NCBI RefSeq assembly: GCF_000466985.1 | Contig: NZ_BATC01000023.1 | Span: 1-37,036, forward strand | Direction of reading: 5' to 3' | Origin: Brevundimonas abyssalis TAR-001 | GTDB taxonomy: Bacteria; Pseudomonadota; Alphaproteobacteria; Caulobacterales; Caulobacteraceae | DNA length: 37,036 nucleotides | Shown here: positions 16,189 to 24,958 of the stretch, in pieces | How positions within the stretch are numbered: position 1 is the first letter of the stretch | Layout: every line of letters starts with the position of its first letter | Translations under genes and position numbers: made by a program | The notes under the pieces: model-generated | Told to the model about the DNA's origin: nothing | Seen by the model: the letters and a program-made list of their open reading frames with translations, nothing else | Databases searched by the model: none

Positions 16189-16724
16189 GCGGCCGCCAGG
16201 GTCGGCTCGGCCCATGCAGGCGACGTCATGACGGCGTCGAACGGCTGGTCCCCCAGGGCGGCGCGGGCGCGCAGGGCGTAGTCGGCCATGGCCCGCATCT
16301 CCGGCGTGGCCGCATCGGATTCCAGGATGTTGCGGCTCAGGGCCGCCGCCAAACCCTGGTCATCGCCGGCCAGGATCGCTTTTTCATAAGCGGTCATGCG
16401 GCCGTACATGGCCTCGCCCAGCCGGCGCATCTTCTTGCCGACCGCCACATCGCCGACGCCCAGCTCGCGAAGGGTGTTGTCGAGGGCCGAAACATAGGTG
16501 TCGAACAGGTCCTGGGCCGTATCCGCGCCCGCCTGGCCCTCATCCCTCAGCCGCAGGATCATCAGCAGCACATGCAGCGTGTAGAGTTCGAACCGCGCGT
16601 CGATGCGGTCGGGCACGCCAATGTCCGTGTAGAACACCGGAAGACGGGCCTGCGCGGCGCAGGCCGCATACAACCGTTCGGCCACTTGCCGGGACGGCCT
16701 GGATTTAAACAAATTCCGCAGCAA
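16185..16724 (-). CDS. CBP3-like ubiquinol-cytochrome c chaperone
   Basis: The 179-aa protein matches the ubiquinol-cytochrome c chaperone family (CBP3/UQCC1 relatives), which helps cytochrome b mature in the bc1 complex. Recognisable stretches are ARFELYTLHVLLMILRLRDEG split across about 44-64, QDLFDTYVSALDNTLRELGVGD near 71-92 and KKMRRLGEAMYGRM near 97-110. The start is a TTG at 16724, supported by AAGGGG eight bases upstream. It is divergent from bamE and leads a unit with yceD and possibly plsX-fabH-ihfA-merR. Family is clear; the function in bacteria is inferred from mitochondrial relatives. Confidence 0.85.
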   Translation of the reverse strand: MLRNLFKSRPSRQVAERLYAACAAQARLPVFYTDIGVPDRIDARFELYTLHVLLMILRLRDEGQAGADTAQDLFDTYVSALDNTLRELGVGDVAVGKKMRRLGEAMYGRMTAYEKAILAGDDQGLAAALSRNILESDAATPEMRAMADYALRARAALGDQPFDAVMTSPAWAEPTLAAA

Positions 16725-16751
16725 CTGTTGGCCCCTTGTCAGGTCTCGGCG

Positions 16752-16780
16752 TTGAACTAATGCTCCGGGACCGCTAGGTC
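16752..16780 (+). promoter_or_regulatory. probable bamE promoter
   Basis: TTGAACT (16752-16758) and GCTAGGTC (16773-16780) are 14 bases apart. This closely follows the Caulobacter housekeeping pattern TTGaCGS-N(10-14)-GCTAnAwC, and sits about 30 bases before the bamE start. Confidence 0.65.
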
Positions 16781-16811
16781 AAAGCCGTCGATCCATTCGA
16801 GGTCCGTTTCC

Positions 16812-17291
16812 ATGTCCCGATTCATTCCCGTCCTGACCGTGGCGGCGCTCGCCGCCGGCCTCATGGCCTGCGCGCCCCAGGTCGGTCGTCACGGCTTCCA
16901 GATGATCGACATCGCGCCCAACGAGATCGAGGCGGGCGTGGACACCCGCGAAACCGTCCTGGCCAAGCTGGGCTCGCCATCGACCCGATCCACCTTCGAA
17001 AGCGAGAGCGTCTGGTACTACATCAGCCAGACCACCGAGCGGTACACCTATAACGCCACCCAGGTGGCGGGCCGCAGCATCACCGAGATCACCTTCGCCG
17101 ACGGAAGCGACCAGGTTCAGGGTGTGCGCCTCATTGGCCTCGAGGATGGCCGAGAGATCGCCATGAACAGCCGCGAGACGCCGACCCGGGGCCGCGAGCT
17201 CAGCGTGATCGAACAACTGCTGGGCAATGTGGGCCGCGGTCAGCTGCCCCGCACCGAGGACGACGATCCCGGCCGCCGCCGCCCGGACTGA
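16812..17291 (+). CDS. bamE: outer membrane assembly lipoprotein BamE
   Basis: BamE (SmpA/OmlA) is a lipoprotein of the BAM complex that inserts beta-barrel proteins into the outer membrane. The 159-aa protein starts with a lipoprotein signal: a hydrophobic helix, then a lipobox LMAC with Cys at residue 20. The conserved region follows: IEAGVDTRETVLAKLGSPST (about 39-58), a tryptophan-containing strand SVWYYISQTTER, and ITEITFADG. A polar C-terminal tail ends the protein. It has its own promoter and a strong terminator. Confidence 0.93.
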   Translation: MSRFIPVLTVAALAAGLMACAPQVGRHGFQMIDIAPNEIEAGVDTRETVLAKLGSPSTRSTFESESVWYYISQTTERYTYNATQVAGRSITEITFADGSDQVQGVRLIGLEDGREIAMNSRETPTRGRELSVIEQLLGNVGRGQLPRTEDDDPGRRRPD

Positions 17292-17313
17292 TTTTTCGGA
17301 GCCGAAAAGAAAC

Positions 17314-17347
17314 AAGCCCCGGAGCCTTCGCTCCGGGGCTTTCTTTC
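17314..17347. terminator. bidirectional terminator between bamE and hppA
   Basis: A perfect 12-bp stem (AAGCCCCGGAGC with GCTCCGGGGCTT) closed by CTTC is followed on the plus strand by TTTCTTT. On the minus strand the bases after the stem read TTGTTTCTTTT. It thus suits both converging genes. A second hairpin, TTTTCGG-AG-CCGAAAA, lies at 17293-17308. Confidence 0.9.
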
Positions 17348-17389
17348 TGGGCGCTTCCCGGGCAGCGCGAACCGCCCGGGTCACGATCA

Positions 17390-19539
17390 TCAGCCGATGT
17401 TTCCGCTCGCCAGCACCGCCAGCAGCAGAAGCGCCACGATGTTGGTGATCTTGATCATCGGGTTCACCGCCGGACCAGCGGTGTCCTTGTATGGATCGCC
17501 CACCGTGTCGCCGGTGACGGCGGCCTTGTGAGCCTCCGACCCCTTGCCGTGAAGGACTCCGTTCGCGTCGGTGTAGCCCTCCTCGATCAGCTTCTTGGCG
17601 TTGTCCCAGGCGCCGCCGCCCGAGGTCATCGAGATGGCCACGAACAGGCCGGTCACGATCACCCCCATCAGCATGGCGCCCACCGCGGCGAAGGCGTTGG
17701 CCTTGTCCGGCTGGATCAGCATGATGGCGACGAACAGCACGATCGGCGACAGCACCGGCAGCAGCGACGGCACGATCATCTCCTTGATCGCCGCCTTGGT
17801 CAGGATGTCCACGGCCCGGCCATACTCCGGCTTGACCTGATAGGTCATGATGCCCGGGTTCTCGCGGAACTGGCGGCGCACCTCGGTTACAACGGCCTCG
17901 GCCGCGCGGCCCACCGCCATCATGGACATGCCGCCGAACAGGAAGGGCAGCAGCCCCCCGAACAGCAGGCCCACCACCACGTAGGGGTTGGACAGGTCAA
18001 AGGCGACCGGCCCCATGTCGGCGAAGAACGGATAATCCGCCGGATTGGCCGAGAAGTACTTCAGGTCCTCGGTGTAGGCCGCGAACAGCACCAGGCGCCC
18101 AGACCCGCCGAACCGATGGCGTAACCCTTGGTGACGGCCTTGGTGGTGTTGCCCACCGCGTCCAGGGCGTCGGTGGAGGTCCGCACGTCGGCGGGCAGGC
18201 CCGCCATCTCGGCGATGCCGCCGGCGTTGTCCGTCACCGGTCCGAAGGCGTCCAGGGCCACGATCATGCCCGCCACGCCCAGCATGGTGGTTGTGGCGAT
18301 GGCGATGCCGAACAGTCCGGCCATCTGATAGGTGGCGATGATGCCGATGATGATGGTCAGGGCCGGAAGCGCGGTGGACTCCAGCGAGACCGCCAGACCC
18401 TGGATCACATTGGTGCCGTGACCCGAGGTGGACGCCTTGGCCACCGACTTCACCGGGCGATAGGTGGTGCCGGTGTAGTATTCAGTGATGACGACGATGG
18501 CGGCGGTCACCGCCAGGCCGACCACGCCGGACCAGAACAGGCTCATGGCCTCGATGGTCAGGCCGTTCGAGGTGACCACCGGCTCACTGACCAGCTGATC
18601 GACCACGAACCACAGGGCCGCGACCGACAGCACGCCGGTGGCGATCAGGCCCTTGTACAGGGCCCCCATGATGTTGTTCGACTTGCCCAGGCGCACGAAG
18701 AAGGTGCCGATGATCGAGGTGATGATGCACACGCCCCCGATGGCCAGCGGCAGCAGCATCATGGCCTCAACCAGCGGCGACTCGCGGAAGAAGATGGCGG
18801 CCAGCACCATCGTCGCCACGGTGGTCACCGCATAGGTTTCGAACAGGTCCGCCGCCATGCCGGCGCAGTCGCCGACGTTGTCGCCCACGTTGTCGGCGAT
18901 GGTGGCGGCGTTGCGGGGGTCATCCTCCGGAATGCCGGCCTCGACCTTGCCCACCATGTCGCCGCCCACGTCGGCGCCCTTGGTGAAGATGCCGCCGCCC
19001 AGTCGCGCGAAGATGGAGATCAGCGAGGCGCCGAAGCCCAGGGCCACCAGGCCGTCGATGACCTCGCGGCCGACGCGGTCCAGACCCATGCCCTCGGTCA
19101 GGAAGGCGTAGTAGCCCGCCACGCCGATCAGGGCGCCGCCGGCCACGAACAGGCCGGTCACCGCGCCCGAGCGGAAGGCCAGGTCCAGGCCGCCTGCCAG
19201 GCTCTTGGAGGCTGCCTGGGCCGTGCGGACGTTGGCCCGCACCGAGATCAGCATCCCGGCGTATCCGGCCGCGCCCGACAGCACCGCGCCGATCAGGAAG
19301 CCGATGGCCGCATACGGGCCGATCAGGAAATAGGCCGCGACCAGGATCACGATCCCGACGATGCCGATGGTGGTGTACTGGCGCTTCAGATAGGCCGAGG
19401 CCCCTTCCTGGATCGCCGCGGCGATCTCGCGCATCTTGTCGTTGCCGGCGTCGGCCTTGAGCAGCGAGGCGGTCTGGATGGCGCCGTAAAGCACCCCCAG
19501 CGCGCCTGCCGCTATGACCAGCCACAGATAGGACGTCAT
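17390..19539 (-). CDS. hppA: K+-insensitive proton-pumping pyrophosphatase (apparent frameshift)
   Basis: This integral membrane enzyme couples pyrophosphate hydrolysis to proton export. Most motifs are in the first frame: [40 protein letters not shown] for pyrophosphate and magnesium binding, and [20 protein letters not shown]. The lysine in GNTTKA marks the potassium-independent subclass. After that motif the frame breaks at a GCCTGG. Adding one base near 18094 gives [18 protein letters not shown] and continues through the C-terminal helices ([35 protein letters not shown]) to 17390. The repaired protein is 716 aa, a normal length. I take the shift as a sequence error. Confidence 0.92.
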
Positions 19540-19703
19540 AAGCGTTTCAACCCTTTATGCATTTCTGCGCGCGGACCCTTGGCGCGGCGTCCTTTCCGGA
19601 CTTGTCCGCCTTCCGGTCCCCCCGTGCGCACCGGCCGCTGGCTGCGGCCACGCGGGAATTGCGGCCGGAAAGTGCCAAAGCCCGCCGACTCGCGCAACAG
19701 CGT

Positions 19704-20128
19704 TTAGTTGGAGCGCATCCCCGTGCGGCGGCGGGGCGCCTGATTGACCACCTCGACCGAGGCGATGACGCCGTCTCCGGCCACCACCCGCGCGGCGGCC
19801 ATGGTCGCGGCGATCAGCACCCGCTCGTTCAGAAGAGTCCAGTCTCCGGCGGCCGAGAAGTCCACCCGGTGAGCGGCTTTGACCAGGGCGTCGCGGATGA
19901 AGGATCGTGCGGCCGGACGGCCTCGGCAGTCTGTCCGCTCGCCAGATGCAGACGCAGGTTCACGAACACATAGTTCCGCAGGCGCCCGTCGCTGACGACG
20001 GGCAGGCCCAGCGGAACCAGGTTCAGGGTGGCGGCGGCGGGAGGCGCATCACTGGACGGCGCGGCGGCCGCCGCCGTCGCGGAGACGGCGAGCACGGTTC
20101 CGGCGGCGATCAGGTCACGGCGGCGCAT
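19704..20128 (-). CDS. Tat-exported small protein, FliL-like (apparent frameshift)
   Basis: The N-terminus (MRRRDLIAAGTVLAVSATA) is a twin-arginine-type signal with cleavage likely near AAAAA. The mature part reads LRNYVFVNLRLHLASGQTAE and then, after the frame changes, FIRDALVKAAHRVDFSAAGD, then LNERVLIAATMAAARVVAGDG and a basic tail. Adding one base near 19902 (ATCCTTC to ATCCCTTC) gives HDPFIRDALVKAA and a 141-aa protein ending at 19704. The strand-helix pattern recalls FliL-type periplasmic domains, but that is a weak similarity. It follows thiL by 36 bases on the same strand. Function unknown. Confidence 0.72.
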
Positions 20129-20164
20129 TCAGGCCATCTAGCCGAGCGGCGTTAGGAAACCGTT

Positions 20165-21169
20165 TCAGCCGTGCCGCCAGCCTGTCGTCTTCACCGGCAC
20201 GACCTCCCCGCCATGCCGCACCGTCACCCCTTCGCCCTGGGTTGCCGCACCCAGCACCGTCAGACGCAGATGGCTGGCGTCAGCCGCCCGCTTCAGCCCC
20301 TCGACGGCGGCGGGCGGCACGGCCATGACGATCTCATAGTCGTCGCCGCCCGTGGCCAGCTCCGTCAGGGCGGCTACCGGGTCGACCCGGGTCTCGAACC
20401 ACGCGGTGGCGGCGCGCGAAAGTGGCAGCTTCTCCAGATCGATCAGGATGCCCACGCCGCTCGCACTGGCCATATGGCCCATGTCGGCGATGAGGCCGTC
20501 CGACACGTCCAGCGCTGCAGCCGCGTGCTCGCGCACAGCCAGGGCGAAATCAACCCGCGGTTCCGGCGTCCGGTAGTGAGCGGTCAGGGCCGCGACCCGT
20601 TCGTCCTCAAGCCCCAGTTCCCCGCGGGCCGCCTTCAGCCCCAGAATACCGTCGCCGATCATGCCCGTGACCACGATCAGGTCGCCCGGCTGCGCGCCTG
20701 CGCGCGCCACGGCCCGGCCATGGGGAACCCAGCCCAGAGCGGTCAGACTGAAGCTGGCCGGGCCCGGCGTCACCACCGTGTCGCCGCCCAGCAGGTGAAC
20801 GCCGAACTTCACCTGATCCTCGGCGAGACCCGCCGCGAAGGCCTCCCGCTCAAGCCAGCCCGACGCCTCGGGCCAGAAACAGGCCAGCAGATAGCCGAAC
20901 GGCTCGGCCCCCTTGGCCGCCAGATCCGACAGGTTCACCCGCAGCAGCTTCCTGGCCACGGTATCGAGCGGATCGTCCGGCAGGAAATGCACGCCCTCGA
21001 CCATGGCGTCCTTGGTCAGGATCAGGTCGTATCCGGGCCGCGACGGCAGCGCCGCCACGTCATCGATCAGGCCGCGGCCCCATTCCGGATGCGCCAGAGG
21101 CCGGAACAGCCGCTCGATGGTCTCGAACTCGTCGGCCGCATCAACCCCGGGCATCGCGGGCGACGCCAT
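20165..21169 (-). CDS. thiL: thiamine-monophosphate kinase
   Basis: ThiL phosphorylates thiamine monophosphate to the active diphosphate cofactor. The 334-aa protein shows the family signatures: GRGLIDDVAAL near 31-41, the TKDAMVEGVHF segment, LRVNLSDLAAKGAEPFGYLL (about 76-95), LLGGDTVVTPG, the metal-site DVSDGLIADMGHM and GGDDYEIVMAVP. The ATG at 21169 lies inside the end of nusB (29-base overlap); an ATG at 21154 is an alternative. It follows nusB as in many alphaproteobacteria. Confidence 0.94.
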   Translation of the reverse strand: MASPAMPGVDAADEFETIERLFRPLAHPEWGRGLIDDVAALPSRPGYDLILTKDAMVEGVHFLPDDPLDTVARKLLRVNLSDLAAKGAEPFGYLLACFWPEASGWLEREAFAAGLAEDQVKFGVHLLGGDTVVTPGPASFSLTALGWVPHGRAVARAGAQPGDLIVVTGMIGDGILGLKAARGELGLEDERVAALTAHYRTPEPRVDFALAVREHAAAALDVSDGLIADMGHMASASGVGILIDLEKLPLSRAATAWFETRVDPVAALTELATGGDDYEIVMAVPPAAVEGLKRAADASHLRLTVLGAATQGEGVTVRHGGEVVPVKTTGWRHG

Positions 21170-21664
21170 CCAGGGCGGCGTTCACGAACTTGGCCTCGGC
21201 CGCGTCGAAGAACGCCTTGGCCAGCTCCACATATTCGTCGATGACGATCTCGCGCGGCACCTCGGGCTTCTCGCGCAGCTCCCACACCCCGGCGCGCAGC
21301 AGGCTCGCAGGGTGGCGTCCAGCCGCTCGATCCGCCAGCCGGAGGCCAGACGCGTCACCACGGCCGTGTCGATGGCCTTCTGTCCCGCCACCACCCCGCG
21401 CACGATCTCGGCGAACCATGCCTCGTCCGCCTCGGCCAGGTGCTCCCCGTCCATATCGGCGTCAAAGCGGTGGTTGAGGAACTCGTCCACCACCGTGTCC
21501 ACGCCCTGCCCGCCCAGCTCCATCTGGTACAGGGCCTGAACGGCGGCCAGACGCGCCACGGTGCGGGCCCGGCGCTGGCGCGAGGTCAGACCGGGCTCGG
21601 CCCGCTGCTTCTCGGCCTCGGCCAGATGGGCCATGACGGATTTCAGGCTGTTGGCTTCGCTCAC
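21141..21664 (-). CDS. nusB: transcription antitermination factor NusB (apparent frameshift)
   Basis: NusB binds boxA RNA with S10 and supports ribosomal RNA antitermination. The first frame has an N-terminal extension and the core [39 protein letters not shown] and [11 protein letters not shown]. It then turns to an unlikely [12 protein letters not shown]. The next frame has [20 protein letters not shown], then [20 protein letters not shown], the normal C-terminal half. Adding one base near 21303 (GCCTG to GCCCTG) joins them into 174 aa. The start is a GTG at 21664 overlapping the ribH stop by four bases. Confidence 0.9.
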
Positions 21665-22119
21665 AGCCGGCCCTCCCTCAGACGACGGCGCAGGTCGATC
21701 AGCTCAAGGCAGGCGCGCGCCGCGCCGCCGCCCTTGTCCCCCTCGGTGAAGCGGGCGCGGGTCCAGGCCTGGTCCTCGTCCTCCACCGTCAGGATGCCAT
21801 TGCCGACGGCCAGGCCCTTCAGGCCCAACTGCATGATGCCCGCGGCTGACTGATCCGACACGATCTCGAAATGATAGGTCTCGCCGCGAATGACCACGCC
21901 CAGGGCCACATAGCCGTCATAGCGCACGCCCAGCGGGCTGCGGCCCATCTCCTCGGCCTGGGCGATGCCGAGCGGCACCTCCAGCGCCCCGGGCACCGTG
22001 GCCACATCGAAGGTGGCGCCGCGCGCCCGCAGGGCTTCCTTGGCCCCGTCAAGCAGCGCGTCGGACAGGTCGTCATAGAACCGTCCCTCGACGATCAGGA
22101 TGCGCAGGGGATCGGTCAA
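21661..22119 (-). CDS. ribH: 6,7-dimethyl-8-ribityllumazine synthase
   Basis: RibH condenses the ribityl-pyrimidine with dihydroxybutanone phosphate to lumazine, the penultimate riboflavin step. The 152-aa protein has the opening [31 protein letters not shown] at 42-52, the catalytic loop [19 protein letters not shown] with the histidine of the family, and [17 protein letters not shown]. The start is a TTG at 22119, overlapping the ribBA stop (TTGA), with GGAGAA about ten bases before it. Confidence 0.95.
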   Translation of the reverse strand: MTDPLRILIVEGRFYDDLSDALLDGAKEALRARGATFDVATVPGALEVPLGIAQAEEMGRSPLGVRYDGYVALGVVIRGETYHFEIVSDQSAAGIMQLGLKGLAVGNGILTVEDEDQAWTRARFTEGDKGGGAARACLELIDLRRRLREGRL

Positions 22120-23261
22120 GACTGGGGTTCTCCATCCATGTCACGCCAGCCCGCGATGCGCAGGCCGTAACCCTCAATGGCCGTGGGATTGGGCCGGGTC
22201 GAACTCATCACGATCATGTCGCGCACGCCCAGGTCCAGCAGGATCTGGGCGCCCACGCCATAGGCCTTCAGGGCCCGGTCGCTCGCGCCGGGCTTGTCGC
22301 CGTCGCTCAGGCGTTCCGCAAGCCCCTTCAGCTCGGGGTCCCGCAGGAACACGGTCACCCCTGCGGCCGCGCCGTAGCGCTGGGGCTCGCTGATGGCCTT
22401 CAGGGCGCTGGGCACATAGTTCTGGCGCGCCTCCACATGGCCCAGCAGGTCGGCGGCGAAGTCCACCTGATGCATCCGCACCAGGGTCGGCTTGGCCGGA
22501 TCGATCCGGCCGTGAACCAGCGCCACATGCTCCACGCCCTCGATGGCGTTGCGGTACAGCATCAGGCGGAACGGCCCGCCGTGCACGCTCTCGAACGGCC
22601 GCTCCAGCACCCGCTCCACGAACCGCTCCGTGCGGCGGCGATAGGCGATCAGGTCGGCGATGGTGCCGATCTTCAGTCCGTGCAGCTGGGCGAAGGCGAC
22701 CAGGTCCGGCATGCGGGCCATGGTGCCGTCGTCGTTCATGATCTCGCAGATCACCCCGGCGGGCGTCAGGCCGGCCATGCGGCTGATGTCCACCGCCGCT
22801 TCCGTATGACCGGTGCGCACCAGCACCCCGCCGTCCCGCGCCACCAGCGGAAACACATGCCCCGGCGAGACCAGATCGTCAGGGCCCCGGTTCGGGTCCA
22901 CCGCCACCTGCACCGTGCGGGCGCGGTCCGCCGCGCTGATGCCGGTGGTCACGCCTTCCTTCGCCTCGATCGACACGGTGAAGGCGGTGCCCATGCTCTC
23001 GCGGTTCTCGGCCGACATGGGGGGCAGGCGCAGGCTGCGCGCCCGGTCCGCCGTGATGGCCAGGCAGATCAGCCCGCGCGCGTGCTTGGCCATGAAATTG
23101 ATCTGGTCCGGCGTGGCGAACTGGGCCGGAATGATGACATCGCCCTCGTTCTCCCGGTCCTCGGCGTCCACCAGGATGTAGGGCCGCCCGTTACGGGCGT
23201 CCTCGAGGATGTCCTCGATGGGACTGATGGGGCTGTCGTTCACATTGGCCGCCGGGTGCAT
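22116..23261 (-). CDS. ribBA: 3,4-dihydroxy-2-butanone 4-phosphate synthase fused to a degenerate GTP cyclohydrolase II domain
   Basis: Numbering here counts from the GTG at 23264, one codon before the chosen start. The N-terminal half (about 1-210) is an intact Rib[21 protein letters not shown] with the acidic metal site, [18 protein letters not shown] and [16 protein letters not shown]. It converts ribulose 5-phosphate to dihydroxybutanone phosphate. The C-terminal half (about 218-382) has the RibA fold, with [20 protein letters not shown] and [10 protein letters not shown]. Where GTP cyclohydrolase II has its zinc site (HSECLTGD, RCDCG), the sequence is [20 protein letters not shown] (262-281), with no cysteine. 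The second activity is therefore probably lost, as in RibBX-type proteins. The chosen ATG at 23261 forms a TGATG junction with ribE and has AGGAGA upstream; the in-frame GTG at 23264 is possible. Confidence 0.92.
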   Translation of the reverse strand: MHPAANVNDSPISPIEDILEDARNGRPYILVDAEDRENEGDVIIPAQFATPDQINFMAKHARGLICLAITADRARSLRLPPMSAENRESMGTAFTVSIEAKEGVTTGISAADRARTVQVAVDPNRGPDDLVSPGHVFPLVARDGGVLVRTGHTEAAVDISRMAGLTPAGVICEIMNDDGTMARMPDLVAFAQLHGLKIGTIADLIAYRRRTERFVERVLERPFESVHGGPFRLMLYRNAIEGVEHVALVHGRIDPAKPTLVRMHQVDFAADLLGHVEARQNYVPSALKAISEPQRYGAAAGVTVFLRDPELKGLAERLSDGDKPGASDRALKAYGVGAQILLDLGVRDMIVMSSTRPNPTAIEGYGLRIAGWRDMDGEPQS

Positions 23262-23851
23262 CACGCTGTCTCCTGCCAGCGGGCCAAGTAGCGCGCCAGC
23301 ATGTCGATTTCCAGATTAACGGCGGAATCCGGCGACAGCGTCCCCAGGGTCGTCGCCTCCCAGGTATGGGGAATGATGTTCAGGTCGAAGGTTCGTCCGT
23401 CCACGGCGTTGACGGTCAAGGACACGCCGTCGACCGTGATCGAGCCCTTCTCGGCGATGTAGCGATGCAGCGGCGCCGGCGCCTCCACCACCACGCGGTG
23501 CGATCCGCCCTCGGGCGTGATGGAGACCACGCGCCCCACCCCGTCCACGTGGCCCGAGACGATATGGCCGCCCATCTCGTCGCCCAGGCGGGCCGCGCGC
23601 TCCAGATTGACGCCGGTCCCTTCGGTCCAGGCGCCCAGGGTGGTCTTCGACAGGGTCTCGCCCGACACCTCGACCGCGAACCAGTCGTCGCCCCGCTCCA
23701 CCACCGTCAGGCAGACGCCGGAGTGACTGATCGACGCTCCCATATCAATGGTTGACGGATTCCACGCCGTGGCGATCTCGAAGCGCCGGTCGCGCTCGGT
23801 CTGGCGGACGCTCCTGACGCGGCCGATGTCGGTGACGATTCCAGTGAACAT
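23261..23851 (-). CDS. ribE: riboflavin synthase alpha subunit
   Basis: Riboflavin synthase dismutates two lumazine molecules to riboflavin. The 196-aa protein has the two repeated barrels: MFTGIVTDIGRVRSV at 1-15, ISHSGVCLTVVERGDDWFAV (the first substrate-site loop) and MGGHIVSGHVDGVGRVVS; then GSITVDGVSLTVNAVDGRTF in the second half and IPHTWEATTLGTL. Its ATG at 23851 is five bases after the ribD stop. The open frame upstream belongs to ribD sequence. Its stop overlaps the ribBA start. Confidence 0.95.
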   Translation of the reverse strand: MFTGIVTDIGRVRSVRQTERDRRFEIATAWNPSTIDMGASISHSGVCLTVVERGDDWFAVEVSGETLSKTTLGAWTEGTGVNLERAARLGDEMGGHIVSGHVDGVGRVVSITPEGGSHRVVVEAPAPLHRYIAEKGSITVDGVSLTVNAVDGRTFDLNIIPHTWEATTLGTLSPDSAVNLEIDMLARYLARWQETA

Positions 23852-23855
23852 TCTA

Positions 23856-24479
23856 TCAGGTCCGCTCGTAACGTTCCCACAGGTCGGGGCCCAGGGGCTC
23901 GACCGCAAGGCGCCGGAACCGCGGCGCGTCGGAAAGCTGCGCCATGGCCAGCGCCGCCACGCACGGCCGCCCTTCCCCGCCCAGCAGGATCGGCGCCCGG
24001 AACCACTCCAGCGCATCCACCGCATCCGCCGCGATAAAGGACGCCGCCACCTGTCCGCCGCCCTCGATCAGGACCGAGCCGACGCCGTGCCGCTTGAGGG
24101 CCTTCAGCACCGCATCCACGGCCGGGCGTCCATCGCCATCCGCATCAACCTGCTCGACCAGCGCACCGCCCACCGCATGCGGCTCGGCGGTGGTCAGGAT
24201 CAGACTCCCCTCTCCCACCAGCTTCGCGCCGGCCGGCGTCCGCAGGCGGCTGTCCAACACGACCCGCAGCGGCTGGTCCACGGATCGTCCCGGCAGGCGC
24301 ACGGTCAGTTGCGGATCGTCGGCCAGCACCGTCTGGACACCCACCAGCACCGCGTCATGAGCGGCCCTCAGGCGGTGGCCCTGCTCGCGCGCGGCCTCGC
24401 CGGTGATCCATCGGGACTCCCCCGTCGCGGTGGCGATGCGCCCGTCCAGCGAGGTGGCCAGTTTCAGGGTGACGCGCAT
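23856..24479 (-). CDS. ribD: RibD reductase domain only (5-amino-6-(5-phosphoribosylamino)uracil reductase)
   Basis: The 207-aa protein is a complete RibD C-terminal reductase: RVTLKLATSLDGRIATATGE at 2-21, SRWITGEAAREQGHRLRAAH, DAVLVGVQTVLADDPQLTVR, and GVGSVLIEGGGQVAASFI. The N-terminal deaminase domain (HAE and PCxxxGRTPPC zinc motifs) of ordinary 360-aa RibD is absent. The space upstream is fully occupied by intact nrdR, so this is not a frameshift. The ATG at 24479 overlaps the nrdR stop (TGATG) and has AAGGAGC upstream. The deaminase must be encoded elsewhere. Confidence 0.9.
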   Translation of the reverse strand: MRVTLKLATSLDGRIATATGESRWITGEAAREQGHRLRAAHDAVLVGVQTVLADDPQLTVRLPGRSVDQPLRVVLDSRLRTPAGAKLVGEGSLILTTAEPHAVGGALVEQVDADGDGRPAVDAVLKALKRHGVGSVLIEGGGQVAASFIAADAVDALEWFRAPILLGGEGRPCVAALAMAQLSDAPRFRRLAVEPLGPDLWERYERT

Positions 24480-24949
24480 CACCGCTCCTTGTCGGAGTCG
24501 CTGAATCCTTCGGCGCCCAGGAATTTGGCGAAGTCGCCGGTGTGGCGGAAATCCTTGTAGACCGAGGCGTAGCGCACATAGGCCACCTCATCGACGCCCT
24601 TCAGCGCCTTCATGATGAAGTCGCCCACGGTCGAGGACTGGATCTCGGTTTCGCCAAGGCTCTCCAGCTGGCGCACGATGCGGCTGACCAGCTGTTCGAT
24701 CTGGTCCGGGTCCACCGGGCGCTTGCGCAGGGCGATGCCCAGCGACCGCTCCAGCTTCATGCGGTCGAACGGGGTGCGGCGCCCGTTGCGCTTGACGATC
24801 ACCAGTTCGCGCAACTGCACCCGTTCAAAGGTGGTGAAGCGCCCGCTGCAGCCCGGGCACGCCCGGCGGCGCCGGATGGCCGCGCCGTCGTCCGACGGGC
24901 GGCTGTCCTTCACCTGGGTGTCCGGGTTGCCGCAGAAGGGGCACTTCAT
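24479..24949 (-). CDS. nrdR: transcriptional repressor NrdR
   Basis: NrdR senses ATP/dATP and represses ribonucleotide reductase genes. The 156-aa protein has the N-terminal zinc ribbon ([20 protein letters not shown] at 3-22, then [20 protein letters not shown]) and an ATP-cone ([20 protein letters not shown] and onward). It ends in [20 protein letters not shown]. It lies nine bases after glyA and is translationally coupled to ribD, the usual order in alphaproteobacteria. Confidence 0.96.
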   Translation of the reverse strand: MKCPFCGNPDTQVKDSRPSDDGAAIRRRRACPGCSGRFTTFERVQLRELVIVKRNGRRTPFDRMKLERSLGIALRKRPVDPDQIEQLVSRIVRQLESLGETEIQSSTVGDFIMKALKGVDEVAYVRYASVYKDFRHTGDFAKFLGAEGFSDSDKER

Positions 24950-24958
24950 GGCCGGGCC

